NCBI RefSeq assembly: GCF_015351395.1
Contig: NZ_JADKPV010000003.1
Span: 62,001 to 126,000, forward strand
Length of the DNA stretch: 64,000 nt
Direction of reading: 5' to 3'
From: Savagea serpentis
GTDB taxonomy: Bacteria > Bacillota > Bacilli > Bacillales_A > Planococcaceae
The number at the start of each line of letters is the position of its first letter. The first letter of the stretch is position 1. A program made the position numbers and the translations under genes. Positions 45,005 through 53,763 of the stretch are shown here, in pieces. Under the pieces are notes generated by a model. It saw nothing but the letters and a program-made list of their open reading frames with translations. It was not told the origin of the DNA and did not search any database.

Positions 45005-46183
45005 CTAACTGTTGAGTAGTTGAATAAGATGAGGCAATTGATTAATCTCCATATCTTCTATAATGGCAACTGTTAACTTTTTAAACGAGGCATTATGTTC
45101 AATTTCTCGCTCAAATGCATATACCACTTCCACGAATACGTCAGCAATGGACTGGTTGCGAACATATGCCACATATTCCACTAAATTTCGCATCACGATA
45201 TAACTACTAATCATTTGTTGATAACTTTCTACTGCTGTTTTTTGATTGAGTGGCATCACATTATAAAAAAGATGGTTCACTAAATAGTTTTCATACAAAT
45301 GAGGATACTCTCTTTCATGCCGCATGGCACGTTGATCAATTTCATTTACAATATTGATGTGCAAATTGTTTAGAATCGGTGCGATTTCTGCTACAAGTTC
45401 GAACATCTTCGTTCGTTTAGCAGATTTTTGTTGCGCTACGTCTAATATGTTGATGACATACTGCATGAGCATTTCTTTATTTCCTTGAATATTCATAAGT
45501 GCCTGAACATACTCAGGTGTATTTACTTTTATTGTGAACGATTCTATCGTCTGCTCCACATGCTTTGAATCAGCTATATCCTCATCTATCGCTTGATAAA
45601 ATAGGCCGAGAATAATAAGTCTTGTATGTAGTGGAATCGTTCTCATTTGGATTAATTGAATTGAAAAAACTCGAATGTCCCAAAAAGTTTGTTCAGGAAC
45701 TTGTGATTTGTCAAAGTGATTCGAAAATTTGAAAAGGTGATCTCTTTCACTTTCTTCAAATTGTAATCCATCTACTTCATCTACTAATAACCTCACAACT
45801 TCTGGACAAGATGGAGTTGACGATATTTCGTATGCACTTCTTAACTTATTTTGAGCACGCGGATAAATCGAACATGTATGGGACAGTGCTTGCTCCCCTA
45901 ATTGTTTATGTACCTCACATAACATATCTTCACCTAATAATGGACACTGATGATGAGTATCTAACTTAAACTGGGCAAACGTGTTGCCAGAAGTAGACGT
46001 TCGATTACGTTTTATATTTTCCTCTAATTTTTTCTTCAAAGGACTCATCGGCAGTTTCTTATATTTCATATATGTTTCTCGGTCAACTGTAACGTTCCAT
46101 CCTGCACAACACGTTGCTTCACAAGCTGGACCAATACACGAAAACTTATTTACATATGTCGGTTGGATTATTTTATATCCCAT
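45005..46183 (-). CDS. fliB: Flagellin lysine-N-methylase FliB
   Basis: FliB methylates surface lysines of flagellin in Salmonella; homologs occur in some Firmicutes. The 392-aa protein has the cysteine cluster CIGPACEATCCAGW typical of the family (likely Fe-S), then HHQCPLLGEDMLCEVHKQLG with further cysteines and SHTCSIYPR. The ATG at 46183 is seven bases after AAGGAG; upstream ATG and CTG-like starts overlap the ribosome site. It lies between csrA and hag on the same strand, so hag is the obvious substrate. Confidence 0.85.
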   Translation of the reverse strand: MGYKIIQPTYVNKFSCIGPACEATCCAGWNVTVDRETYMKYKKLPMSPLKKKLEENIKRNRTSTSGNTFAQFKLDTHHQCPLLGEDMLCEVHKQLGEQALSHTCSIYPRAQNKLRSAYEISSTPSCPEVVRLLVDEVDGLQFEESERDHLFKFSNHFDKSQVPEQTFWDIRVFSIQLIQMRTIPLHTRLIILGLFYQAIDEDIADSKHVEQTIESFTIKVNTPEYVQALMNIQGNKEMLMQYVINILDVAQQKSAKRTKMFELVAEIAPILNNLHINIVNEIDQRAMRHEREYPHLYENYLVNHLFYNVMPLNQKTAVESYQQMISSYIVMRNLVEYVAYVRNQSIADVFVEVVYAFEREIEHNASFKKLTVAIIEDMEINQLPHLIQLLNS

Positions 46184-46204
46184 CGTCATTCTCCTTTTTG
46201 ACAA

Positions 46205-46243
46205 AACATCCCCTGTTACGAGCAATTGGTATACAGGGGATCC
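46205..46243 (-). terminator. Terminator between csrA and fliB
   Basis: On the minus strand ATCCCCTGT pairs perfectly with ACAGGGGAT around a 16-nt loop, followed by GTTTTGTC. The T-run is interrupted, so readthrough into fliB is possible. Confidence 0.65.
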
Positions 46244-46249
46244 GTTTCG

Positions 46250-46465
46250 TTATGATTGTTGATTGAATAAACTTGATAAATCTGTTGGTATCGCTTCTTT
46301 GTTTGTGTCGGTTACTTGTTCTAACAACTCTCCACGGACGAGTTCGACGGATTTTGGGGCGTCGATGCCGAGCCTTACGGTGTCGCCGGAGATGTCGATC
46401 ACTTTGAGCGTGATGTTGTCACCGATTTGGATCGTTTCGCCTTTTTTGCGTGCGAGGACGAGCAT
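46250..46465 (-). CDS. csrA: Translational regulator CsrA
   Basis: CsrA binds GGA motifs in the hag leader and blocks translation until FliW sequesters it. The 71-aa protein begins MLVLARKKGETIQIGDNITLKVI and has VRLGIDAPKSVELVRGEL, the canonical RNA-binding strands. Its start is directly next to the fliW stop, as in B. subtilis. Confidence 0.95.
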   Translation of the reverse strand: MLVLARKKGETIQIGDNITLKVIDISGDTVRLGIDAPKSVELVRGELLEQVTDTNKEAIPTDLSSLFNQQS

Positions 46466-46897
46466 TTACTTCGCCCCCTTGTCGATTGGATGGCGCATGT
46501 CGTATGAGGTGTCGTTTAAGATCATTTGCTTCCCTTTTTTCGTTTTCACGTTGAAGACGAGGGGTGCTTGTAAGTTGAGTGTTGATTGGTTGAACGGCTC
46601 TTTTACAGTGACGACCGTTAAGACGAATACTTCTTCTTCCGATTCGATACCGAGTAAATCGATTGTCGGTTCGTCGATGCGAATGTCGTATTCGTCAATT
46701 AATGTGTACGGGTTGGCGACGACGAATGCGACGCCTGGTGTGTCGGTCGATTGTAGCACTTGGAACATGTCGTTCCCGTCAATCGGTAAAATGGTAAATG
46801 AATGATTGTCTTCGAATCCTGGTAAGCCTTGGGGAAATTCGTAAATGAGCGCTCCCTCTAATGAGACAGATCCGTGAAATTTCGTTTCGATTTGCAT
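46466..46897 (-). CDS. fliW: Flagellar assembly factor FliW
   Basis: FliW binds flagellin or CsrA and so couples flagellin secretion to hag translation. The 143-aa protein has the family pattern YEFPQGLPGFEDNHSF, TPGVAFVVANPY and the C-terminal LQAPLVFNVKTKKGKQMIL. It forms a two-gene unit with csrA behind its own SigA promoter. Confidence 0.95.
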   Translation of the reverse strand: MQIETKFHGSVSLEGALIYEFPQGLPGFEDNHSFTILPIDGNDMFQVLQSTDTPGVAFVVANPYTLIDEYDIRIDEPTIDLLGIESEEEVFVLTVVTVKEPFNQSTLNLQAPLVFNVKTKKGKQMILNDTSYDMRHPIDKGAK

Positions 46898-46947
46898 GCG
46901 TCATTGCTCCTTTATTCCTTTTCTTTTAGCATATCATGAATGCTCAT

Positions 46948-46976
46948 ATCGTACTACTTGCAATATGCGTTGTCAC
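46948..46976 (-). promoter_or_regulatory. SigA-type promoter of fliW-csrA
   Basis: On the minus strand GTGACA (46971-46976), a 17-bp spacer and TACGAT (46948-46953). Confidence 0.5.
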
Positions 46977-46990
46977 AATGTCTTCATATG

Positions 46991-47021
46991 AAAAAAGCCC
47001 ACTATGAAAGTGAGCTTTTTA
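46991..47021 (-). terminator. Terminator after the DUF6470 gene
   Basis: On the minus strand AAAAAGCTCACTT pairs imperfectly with AGTGGGCTTTTTT, ending in a T-run. Confidence 0.7.
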
Positions 47022-47582
47022 AGCGCGAAAATCGATGCGCACTTCGCCGTAATCTTCCATGACACCTGACACTTTGCCTGGCGTGTATTCATGGATCGGC
47101 TTATTCACTTGTACGTCAAGCGTTGGCTTTTGTGGTTCTACGTTAATATCAGTCTTGCCAGGCTCGATTGAATATTTCACTCCGAAACGTCCGAGTAAGA
47201 AACGAACGTTAATATCAGCTGGCGAAGGATAGGCATTGTTTTTTGCGATATTTTGAATCGCTTCTCCACCATCTTCAATGCGCATCATTTGCGTTCCTTC
47301 TGAAGCGCGACGAGCCATCCCTTCTTGAACGGCACTCAACCCTTCTTTCGCAAATTCATCCATCGCCCGTAAAATATTTTTGCGTTCCATTGATGCCCAC
47401 GCTTCCGTCTGGTCGATTGTCAGCGTCGGTTGCGTGCGACGAATGTCGAGTATTGCGGCAGGTTGCGTCTGTTGAATCGAAGCTTTCGGTTGTTCGATCG
47501 ACTGTTGCGGTTTGTCGATTTGTAAGCCGAGTTTCGCAGGACGCGTTTCAATTTGAATTTGTGGAATGTTTATTGGATTCAC
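47019..47582 (-). CDS. yviE: DUF6470 (YviE-like) flagellar-locus protein
   Basis: A 187-aa protein located, as yviE is in B. subtilis, between flgL and fliW. The N-terminal half is low-complexity Gln/Pro/Ile (PQIQIETRPAKLGLQIDKPQQS), the middle has RMEDGGEAIQNIAKN-like sequence (MRIEDGGEAIQNIAKNN) and the C-terminus has PGKVSGVMEDYGEVRIDFRA. The role in flagella is not known; conserved position is the main evidence. Confidence 0.8.
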   Translation of the reverse strand: MNPINIPQIQIETRPAKLGLQIDKPQQSIEQPKASIQQTQPAAILDIRRTQPTLTIDQTEAWASMERKNILRAMDEFAKEGLSAVQEGMARRASEGTQMMRIEDGGEAIQNIAKNNAYPSPADINVRFLLGRFGVKYSIEPGKTDINVEPQKPTLDVQVNKPIHEYTPGKVSGVMEDYGEVRIDFRA

Positions 47583-47631
47583 TCCTTATGGAACAGAAGC
47601 GCTCGTCATAAGACGAACGCCCCTTGATCAC

Positions 47632-48678
47632 TTATCGTAAAAAGTCGACGAGCGTCGGTTGGATAATACGCGCTCCGATAGAAAGTGCCGCACGGTGAAT
47701 CGACTCTTGCGTCATTAAATCGGTAATGACGACTTCGTAGTCGATGTCTTCGTTTTGCGACATTTGCTTTTTCGCTGCCATCTCTTGAAGGTCGAGACGG
47801 TTGTCCATTAATTCCGCACGATTTTGACGAGCTCCGACAACGGCACGGTCTTCTAATACTGAGTTCAATGCATCGTCCATCGATTTAATATGCGTATCTA
47901 AATCAGCTTGATTATCTGGATCTTCAATTTGTTTAATCATATCTGTAAATCGTTTGTCAATATCACCAAATAATTTATGACCAATCGTATTGACCTGTAA
48001 TTCAACACCGTCAAACACTTCAATTTTCACTTCACGTTGTACACCATTATCTGGTTCAGCTTTTAAACGATAATACGCCACTTCTTTAGTTGGATTATTT
48101 GGATCAGTTGATGGCTCTGGTACACCCTCATTATTTAAAACAACAATTTCACCGTTTTTATCATACGCTTCGTATAAGCCTTTAAATGAATCTGCAGATG
48201 AATAATCATTCGCAATTTTTTCTTTACTTAAAGCGCCATTAATAAACAAAGGACTACCCGTTTTCGTTCCAGAGAAAATATACTTATCGCCAACTTTAGA
48301 ATTCGCAATATCACGCATTCCTTCTTGAAGTTGCTTTAATTCTTGCGCGATTTTTTGACGATCATCATACGTCATCGAATCGGTTGGGACGTTGACCATG
48401 AGTTCACGCGCTCGTTTTAATACTTCTCCTGCATTGTCGAGTGCGGCATCTGTGCTGTCTAACCAGTTGTGGACGTCGCCGACATTTCGTTTGAACTGTT
48501 CGACTTTCGCTACTTGGTGACGGTACGCAATCCCTTTCATCGCGACGACCGGATCATCAGACGGACGGTTTACTTTTTTTCCTGTATTTAATTGGTCTTG
48601 CAATTTTCCCATTTTATTATAACTGCTCGATAAGTTACGAAGCATGTTGTTCGAAAGCATCGATTGAGTTACACGCAT
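47632..48678 (-). CDS. flgL: Flagellar hook-associated protein 3 (FlgL)
   Basis: FlgL is the junction protein between FlgK and the filament. The 348-aa protein begins MRVTQSMLSNNMLRNLSSSYNKMGKLQDQLNTGKKVNRPSDDP, the FlgL D0/D1 signature, and ends with QNEDIDYEVVITDLMTQES. The region about residues 145-240 is more divergent. It is 18 bp from flgK. Confidence 0.94.
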   Translation of the reverse strand: MRVTQSMLSNNMLRNLSSSYNKMGKLQDQLNTGKKVNRPSDDPVVAMKGIAYRHQVAKVEQFKRNVGDVHNWLDSTDAALDNAGEVLKRARELMVNVPTDSMTYDDRQKIAQELKQLQEGMRDIANSKVGDKYIFSGTKTGSPLFINGALSKEKIANDYSSADSFKGLYEAYDKNGEIVVLNNEGVPEPSTDPNNPTKEVAYYRLKAEPDNGVQREVKIEVFDGVELQVNTIGHKLFGDIDKRFTDMIKQIEDPDNQADLDTHIKSMDDALNSVLEDRAVVGARQNRAELMDNRLDLQEMAAKKQMSQNEDIDYEVVITDLMTQESIHRAALSIGARIIQPTLVDFLR

Positions 48679-48696
48679 TGCTTAGTCAGCTCCTTC

Positions 48697-50397
48697 TTAT
48701 AATCCTACTCGGCCCATGCCGTTAATAATTTTGTCTAATGTCTCATCTACCGCCGTCATCATACGAGCAGAAGCATTGTACGCTTGTTGGAAACGAATCA
48801 TATCCGTCATCTCTTCGTCGAGCGATACACTCATGACAGAAGCACGACGGAATGTGACAGACTCCATCATCGTCGCCGCGTTAAATTCGTTACGTGCAGC
48901 TTGTTGTCCTTTCACTCCAAGTTCTCCACTCATTCCTTCGAAGTACATTTGGACAGATGAACCATCTAGCCCAGGTAACAATTTATGTTGCACATCAGAT
49001 AATGCTTTCGCATTCGCTCCGTTACCTTCCTCACCATCATTCTTGTTTTCAGATGCTGCTCGCAATAACGACACATCGTCTTGAATTAATTTATTCACTG
49101 TAATATTACCTGCCGTAATATTTTTATAATCATCATCTTTTAATGACCCAGTCTCTTTTTGTTGCTTTTCACTCAATTCTTTTGTTAAGAAGAAATCTTT
49201 AGATCCTTCGAATTTGTCTTTGTCTTTATTTTCAACAGCTTGATTTTTAGGATACCCATTACCATGTTGCTTGTTAAATGCTTTCGCAAATTCTCGAGCG
49301 AGTTGGTCGAGTTGGCGCATATGGTCAGGGTAAAGACCTTTTATATTTTCAAGTTTAGCTTCTACTCCTATCGCTACCTTTTCCTCAACATAACCATACG
49401 AATCGATAATACCTTTTAACTTTCCGATTTTCGGCAACTCTTTATAATCTATTCCCGACTTGAAATCGTTAAATGTTGCATTCGTTAATTTTCCAGCTTT
49501 ATCATATTCAAAACGTTCATCAATTGATTTTTTATCCGATACTTTCAGCGCATTGAATGGATGAGTATTGACATCTTCGTTTCCTTTTACTTTCGCATAT
49601 TCCGCTTCCACATTCACGCGTTCTACACCATTCACTAACTCCACATTCGAGCCAGCGATTTTGATTGTGACCGCTCCTTCTGCAATATCGAGCGCTTTTC
49701 CGCCTGATGGGGTGTAGCTCACTTCGACTGGCATGTATTCGCTCAGTTCGTCGATGAGGACATCGCGTGCATCGTATAAGTCGTTCGGCATGTAACCGTT
49801 CGGTTCGATTTCTTTAATTTGTTTGTTCAATCCTGCGATTTGGTCGAGGATCGAGTTAATTTCTTTCGTCGACACGTTAATTTCGTTATGCAAGTTCCGT
49901 TGAATCTCTTTCAATGAAGAGTCCATATAATTGAGCGATTCTGCTACCGCTACCCCACGGTCTACCGCCACCGCACGCGCGCCACCGTTTTCCGGGTCAC
50001 GCGATAGATCTTGGAGCGACTGCCAGAACAAACTCATCGAACGCTGTAAGCCGAATTCTGACGGCTCGTTTAACACGTCTTCCATCTGTTCAATCGCTTT
50101 CGAACGAGATTCCCAATACCCGAGCTTGTTCGACTCTTGACGGTATTGTTTGTCGATAAATGCATCGCGCACACGTTGCACGCTTCCCGCTTCTACTCCC
50201 GTCCCGATGAATCCAGGCATTTGCGGTGTGTTTAACCCAATACCAGGATATCCCGCAGTCGGCTGCATATTGACCCGCTGACGTGAGTATCCTGGTGTGT
50301 TCGCGTTAGAAATGTTATGCCCTGTCGTATAGAGCGCTGACTGTTGAGTAAAGAGACCTCGCTTACTCGCTTCAAGTCCCATAAATGTAGAACGCAT
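48697..50397 (-). CDS. flgK: Flagellar hook-associated protein 1 (FlgK)
   Basis: FlgK joins hook and filament. The 566-aa protein starts STFMGLEASKRGLFTQQSALYTTGHNISNANTPGYSRQRV and ends with VSLDEEMTDMIRFQQAYNASARMMTAVDETLD, both diagnostic. The middle (about residues 270-430) is rich in Lys and Asp and variable. It is in the flgM-flgN-flgK-flgL operon. Confidence 0.95.
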   Translation of the reverse strand: MRSTFMGLEASKRGLFTQQSALYTTGHNISNANTPGYSRQRVNMQPTAGYPGIGLNTPQMPGFIGTGVEAGSVQRVRDAFIDKQYRQESNKLGYWESRSKAIEQMEDVLNEPSEFGLQRSMSLFWQSLQDLSRDPENGGARAVAVDRGVAVAESLNYMDSSLKEIQRNLHNEINVSTKEINSILDQIAGLNKQIKEIEPNGYMPNDLYDARDVLIDELSEYMPVEVSYTPSGGKALDIAEGAVTIKIAGSNVELVNGVERVNVEAEYAKVKGNEDVNTHPFNALKVSDKKSIDERFEYDKAGKLTNATFNDFKSGIDYKELPKIGKLKGIIDSYGYVEEKVAIGVEAKLENIKGLYPDHMRQLDQLAREFAKAFNKQHGNGYPKNQAVENKDKDKFEGSKDFFLTKELSEKQQKETGSLKDDDYKNITAGNITVNKLIQDDVSLLRAASENKNDGEEGNGANAKALSDVQHKLLPGLDGSSVQMYFEGMSGELGVKGQQAARNEFNAATMMESVTFRRASVMSVSLDEEMTDMIRFQQAYNASARMMTAVDETLDKIINGMGRVGL

Positions 50398-50411
50398 AAA
50401 TCGTTTCCTCC

Positions 50412-50915
50412 TTAAGCTTGTGTATCGAAGGCGCCTTTCGCACCTGTCGACGGCCGAATACCTTGTACTTCATTTTTCGAATAGTTCATCGAATGAGACG
50501 GTGGCGCTGGTCGCACCATGTCGAGTGACAAATTAATAAACTGCAATGACTGGAAGGTTAACTGTTGATTCAAATCGTTTTGATACTTTAAATCTTGGAC
50601 CGCTTCAATCAATATATCCCGACTCTTCTCTAGTTGTTCGCGTTCTGCTCCTTCAAGCACGTCCAACAACATCGAAATCGTCACATCGGCTACTCGCTTC
50701 CCGCTTCGCTCCGCATACAACTGATGCACGAGCTGTTCGCGTGCCCCGTCCAATTGGACAATCGCTGCCAAATGGGACTGTTCTTCCTTCAAGAGTGCAT
50801 CGAGCGCGAGCACTTCATTGCTTTTAATGACGCTCGTTTTCTCTAATGCTACTTTCAATAAACTGCGATGGAGCCGTTCTAAATTCCCCATAATCGTGAT
50901 CAGTTGATTCATCAT
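50412..50915 (-). CDS. flgN: FlgN-type export chaperone (YvyG)
   Basis: A 167-aa helical protein that should chaperone FlgK and FlgL before export. It contains EQSHLAAIVQLDGAREQLV and the helix pair ILIEAVQDLKYQNDLNQQLTFQSLQFI, the FlgN pattern. It lies between flgM and flgK as in B. subtilis. Confidence 0.88.
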   Translation of the reverse strand: MMNQLITIMGNLERLHRSLLKVALEKTSVIKSNEVLALDALLKEEQSHLAAIVQLDGAREQLVHQLYAERSGKRVADVTISMLLDVLEGAEREQLEKSRDILIEAVQDLKYQNDLNQQLTFQSLQFINLSLDMVRPAPPSHSMNYSKNEVQGIRPSTGAKGAFDTQA

Positions 50916-50942
50916 CGTCCATCGCCTCCTTCATATCTATCA

Positions 50943-51203
50943 TTATCGACGATACTGATTTAATAAATTCACCGCAAGCTCGCGAGTATCTACTTCATAA
51001 GAACCATCTTGTACTTGATTTTTTAAATTTTCCACCTTTTGTTGACGCACTTCTTCAAAGCTCGTCTTTCCTGATAAATGTTTCGCTGTATGTGAAATTT
51101 CGAGTCGATCGTTCACCGCTTGACGATTTCTAATAAGATCACTCTTTGTATCTTGTGCGCGGTAAGGATTTACCCCATATAAATGTAATTTTTGAATTTT
51201 CAT
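50943..51203 (-). CDS. flgM: Anti-sigma-D factor FlgM
   Basis: FlgM binds SigD until the hook is complete and FlgM is exported. The 86-aa protein has an N-terminal disordered part (VNPYRAQ) and the sigma-binding C-terminus DRLEISHTAKHL...VENLKNQVQDGSYEVDTRELAVNLLNQYR. The ATG at 51203 follows AAAGGAGAG; an upstream in-frame ATG overlaps that site. A SigD promoter precedes it, the usual autogenous loop. Confidence 0.93.
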   Translation of the reverse strand: MKIQKLHLYGVNPYRAQDTKSDLIRNRQAVNDRLEISHTAKHLSGKTSFEEVRQQKVENLKNQVQDGSYEVDTRELAVNLLNQYRR

Positions 51204-51255
51204 GAAAAACTCTCCTTTCCTCATCCCTAAACGCTGAATGTAATCCCTATCTATA

Positions 51256-51282
51256 TAATCGGTCTAAATCTTTAAATGTTTA
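51256..51282 (-). promoter_or_regulatory. SigD promoter of the flgM-flgN-flgK-flgL operon
   Basis: TAAA (51279-51282), exactly 15 bp, then ACCGATTA (51256-51263), close to TAAA-N15-GCCGATAT. Confidence 0.7.
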
Positions 51283-51326
51283 TCTGAAATATGAAAAAGG
51301 ATTATCCGAAAGACGTTCGAACTATT

Positions 51327-51366
51327 CAAAAAGAGAAATGAGCATAAAGCCCATTTCTCTTTTATA
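51327..51366 (-). terminator. Terminator after yvyF
   Basis: On the minus strand AAAGAGAAATG pairs perfectly with CATTTCTCTTT, followed by T residues, overlapping the yvyF stop. Confidence 0.8.
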
Positions 51367-51772
51367 GTTTTCGACCATGATATGTCACATGTTCTTGTGT
51401 TTTTAACGCTTCTCGCAAATCTTCAGCTGCTTCGATTTGCGCAAGTTCATTTTCAATCTCATCTTTACACTTTGTGCATAACTTCCCGTCTTGTGCGATT
51501 GCCCCACAGCGATCACACGGATAGCCTAAGTTTGGGAACATCGCAGGTTGCAGACGGCCACGACGCACCCAACGATACAATAAATCTGCCTCGATATCGA
51601 ATTTTGTCGTAATTTGTTCAATCGTCGCTGCACGATTTTCGCGTCGGCGTAAGTAACGATACACCTCTTCATAAATCTTCTCTTCTTCTTGGAAGCATGT
51701 CGCACATACTTCACGCAATCCATTGTAGTTGAAAAACTGGCCACAGCTAGGGCAATCTCGTATCTCTGCCAT
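51362..51772 (-). CDS. yvyF: YvyF family flagellar-operon protein
   Basis: A 136-aa protein with two zinc-finger-like CxxC pairs (CPSCGQFF, CATCF and CDRCGA, CTKC) around an HTH-like middle (IEQITTKFDIEADLLYRWVRRGRL). This matches the YvyF/TIGR03826 family between comFC and flgM. It probably acts on flagellar gene expression, but no mechanism is settled. Its ATG abuts the comFC stop. Confidence 0.9.
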   Translation of the reverse strand: MAEIRDCPSCGQFFNYNGLREVCATCFQEEEKIYEEVYRYLRRRENRAATIEQITTKFDIEADLLYRWVRRGRLQPAMFPNLGYPCDRCGAIAQDGKLCTKCKDEIENELAQIEAAEDLREALKTQEHVTYHGRKL

Positions 51773-52386
51773 TATGCTCTCTCCTTTTTCACCGGACGAC
51801 TTAAGACGAACGCATCGATGCGCTTCGCTCCCGCTTCACGCAACACAGTCGCCGCTTGTTGTAATGTAGTTCCTGTCGTAATCACATCATCGATTAAAAT
51901 ACAATGCGCACGAACACGTACTCCTTCACGCACTCGTACGATTCGGTCCACTCGTTGCCGCTCTTCTTTCGAAAGGCGACTTAACTCACCATCATATACT
52001 TTCTCAAGTAATGATTGATAAGGCACTTGAGCCACCTGCAACAAATGTTCAATCGGTTGAAATCCGATTCTTTCTACCTTATGTACATGAGAAGGAATCG
52101 GCACAATGCTCGCGCGTCGCTCTTTCCGTAACGATGTCAGTAGAGGACGAAATAATTGTGCTAACCGAATATGTCCGAATCCTTTATACGAGTATATCAC
52201 GTCTTGCATCATTTCGTTATACCTATAATGAATTACGATAGAATCAATGCCTAAAAGAGAAAATGACTGTTCATAAGGCTGAAATTGAGCGGCGCATGTT
52301 TCACATAAAGGTTGACGGTTTTGATGCAAAATGTATGACCAACGCATCAACTCTCGCAACGCTCGGTCGCAAAGTAAACATCTCAT
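51772..52386 (-). CDS. comFC: Competence protein ComFC
   Basis: A phosphoribosyltransferase-like protein needed for DNA uptake with ComFA. The 204-aa protein has N-terminal zinc cysteines (CLLCDRAL, CETCAAQF), the IVHYRYNEMMQDVIYSYKGFGHIRLAQLF block and the PRPP-type loop CILIDDVITTGTTLQQAA. It overlaps comFA by 4 bp. The intervening comFB of B. subtilis is absent here and lies near 56.7 kb. Confidence 0.92.
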   Translation of the reverse strand: MRCLLCDRALRELMRWSYILHQNRQPLCETCAAQFQPYEQSFSLLGIDSIVIHYRYNEMMQDVIYSYKGFGHIRLAQLFRPLLTSLRKERRASIVPIPSHVHKVERIGFQPIEHLLQVAQVPYQSLLEKVYDGELSRLSKEERQRVDRIVRVREGVRVRAHCILIDDVITTGTTLQQAATVLREAGAKRIDAFVLSRPVKKERA

Positions 52387-53753
52387 CGCGCTTCCTCCTT
52401 CGCTCGCTCATGAAGGCGATTCAACTTTTTCATTTCCCGCTCCATCGCTTTCATCGCCCGCGTCCATCCCGCATGAAAAAGCACAAAGTCTCCCGTCGGG
52501 TAGTCTTTACTGCGTCCCACACGTCCGCCAATTTGAATGAGCGCCTCTTTCGTAAAAATCGGTTGCTCTGCTCCTAGTACCGCCACTTGCACTTTCGGAA
52601 TCGTCACACCTCGCTCTAAAATCGTCGTCGTACAAAGCCCGACTCGCTCCCCATCACGCAATTGTTGGACGAACTCTTTCCTCTGCGCGCTTTCCGAATG
52701 GACGACTTCAATCGTCGGATGAATCGTTTGCACGAATTCCCGCACGCCTTCCATCGCCTCAATCGAATGAAAAAACAATAAAAATGGGAGCCCGGCGTCA
52801 ATTTGAGCGCGAACCCACTGTCCGACGACACGAGGCAATTTCCCTTTACTTAATGCTCTCTCGTAACGCATAAGCATGCGAAATGTCGGTAAAGGGAGAG
52901 GGTGTCCATGGAAGCGCGACGGGATGATCGTCGTGTTCCCACGATATTCTCGTTCTAATGCTTTCGTCGGTGTTGCGGTAATCGCATGAATCGGTGCCCC
53001 TTTTTTGCGAACCGCTTCGACATTGCGGCGTAAAATAATATCGTACGTGTACGGAAACGCGTCTGCTTCATCGACGAAAATCGCATCGAATGCTTCATCA
53101 TAGTGAAAGAGTTGATGCGTCGTTGCGAGTGTGATCGCATGATGAAACGGTTGACCCCGATCTTCCGCTCCCCCGTACAACACTTGCATCGGCACACCAC
53201 GAAACACTTTTTCAAAACGAGGAGCGAGTTCTAAAATGACATCGACGCGCGGACTGACGACAGCGATTTGTTTTCCTTCTTTCAAATACGCATCAATCGG
53301 CGCAAAAATCATTTCTGTCTTGCCCGCTCCGCAAACCGCATACATTAAATGTCCGACATTTTCACGAGCTGCTTGAACGAGCGCACCCGCTCCCCGTTGC
53401 TGTAAGTACGAATACGTCCCGCTCCAATCGTAGTGATAATTCGGCCAACTCCCGCGCTCAATCGCTCGGCGTCGCACCACTTTCGAACACGACGAAATGC
53501 GCCCCATGCGGAAGCATCGTACACAATACGTACAACGTTCACCACATGCGGCGCAAGTATAAGTTTCGAAATAATACCGTTCTTCATTGCGACAGCGACG
53601 GCAAACAAATGAGCCGTTCGCTCGTCTTTCCACCCCGCACAAAACTTCAAGTTCTCCTTGCGCGATGAGTGCTTCAATTGCTTCTTTGTTGAAAGGAATA
53701 TGTTCGTAAGGAAGAATGCGCCCGTTCACCCATTCGATGATTTGGCGTTCCAT
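52383..53753 (-). CDS. comFA: Competence ATPase ComFA
   Basis: A DEAD-box-like ATPase that powers transformation across the membrane. The 456-aa protein has an N-terminal zinc region (CRRCRNEER, CAACGERCTYCVRC), Walker A AVCGAGKTEM, DEAD box FVDEADAFPY, motif III AITATPT and helicase motif VI QIGGRVGRS. It overlaps comFC and sits 10 bp from degV. Confidence 0.94.
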   Translation of the reverse strand: MERQIIEWVNGRILPYEHIPFNKEAIEALIAQGELEVLCGVERRANGSFVCRRCRNEERYYFETYTCAACGERCTYCVRCFRMGRISSCSKVVRRRAIERGSWPNYHYDWSGTYSYLQQRGAGALVQAARENVGHLMYAVCGAGKTEMIFAPIDAYLKEGKQIAVVSPRVDVILELAPRFEKVFRGVPMQVLYGGAEDRGQPFHHAITLATTHQLFHYDEAFDAIFVDEADAFPYTYDIILRRNVEAVRKKGAPIHAITATPTKALEREYRGNTTIIPSRFHGHPLPLPTFRMLMRYERALSKGKLPRVVGQWVRAQIDAGLPFLLFFHSIEAMEGVREFVQTIHPTIEVVHSESAQRKEFVQQLRDGERVGLCTTTILERGVTIPKVQVAVLGAEQPIFTKEALIQIGGRVGRSKDYPTGDFVLFHAGWTRAMKAMEREMKKLNRLHERAKEEAR

Positions 53754-53763
53754 TCTTTCCCTC

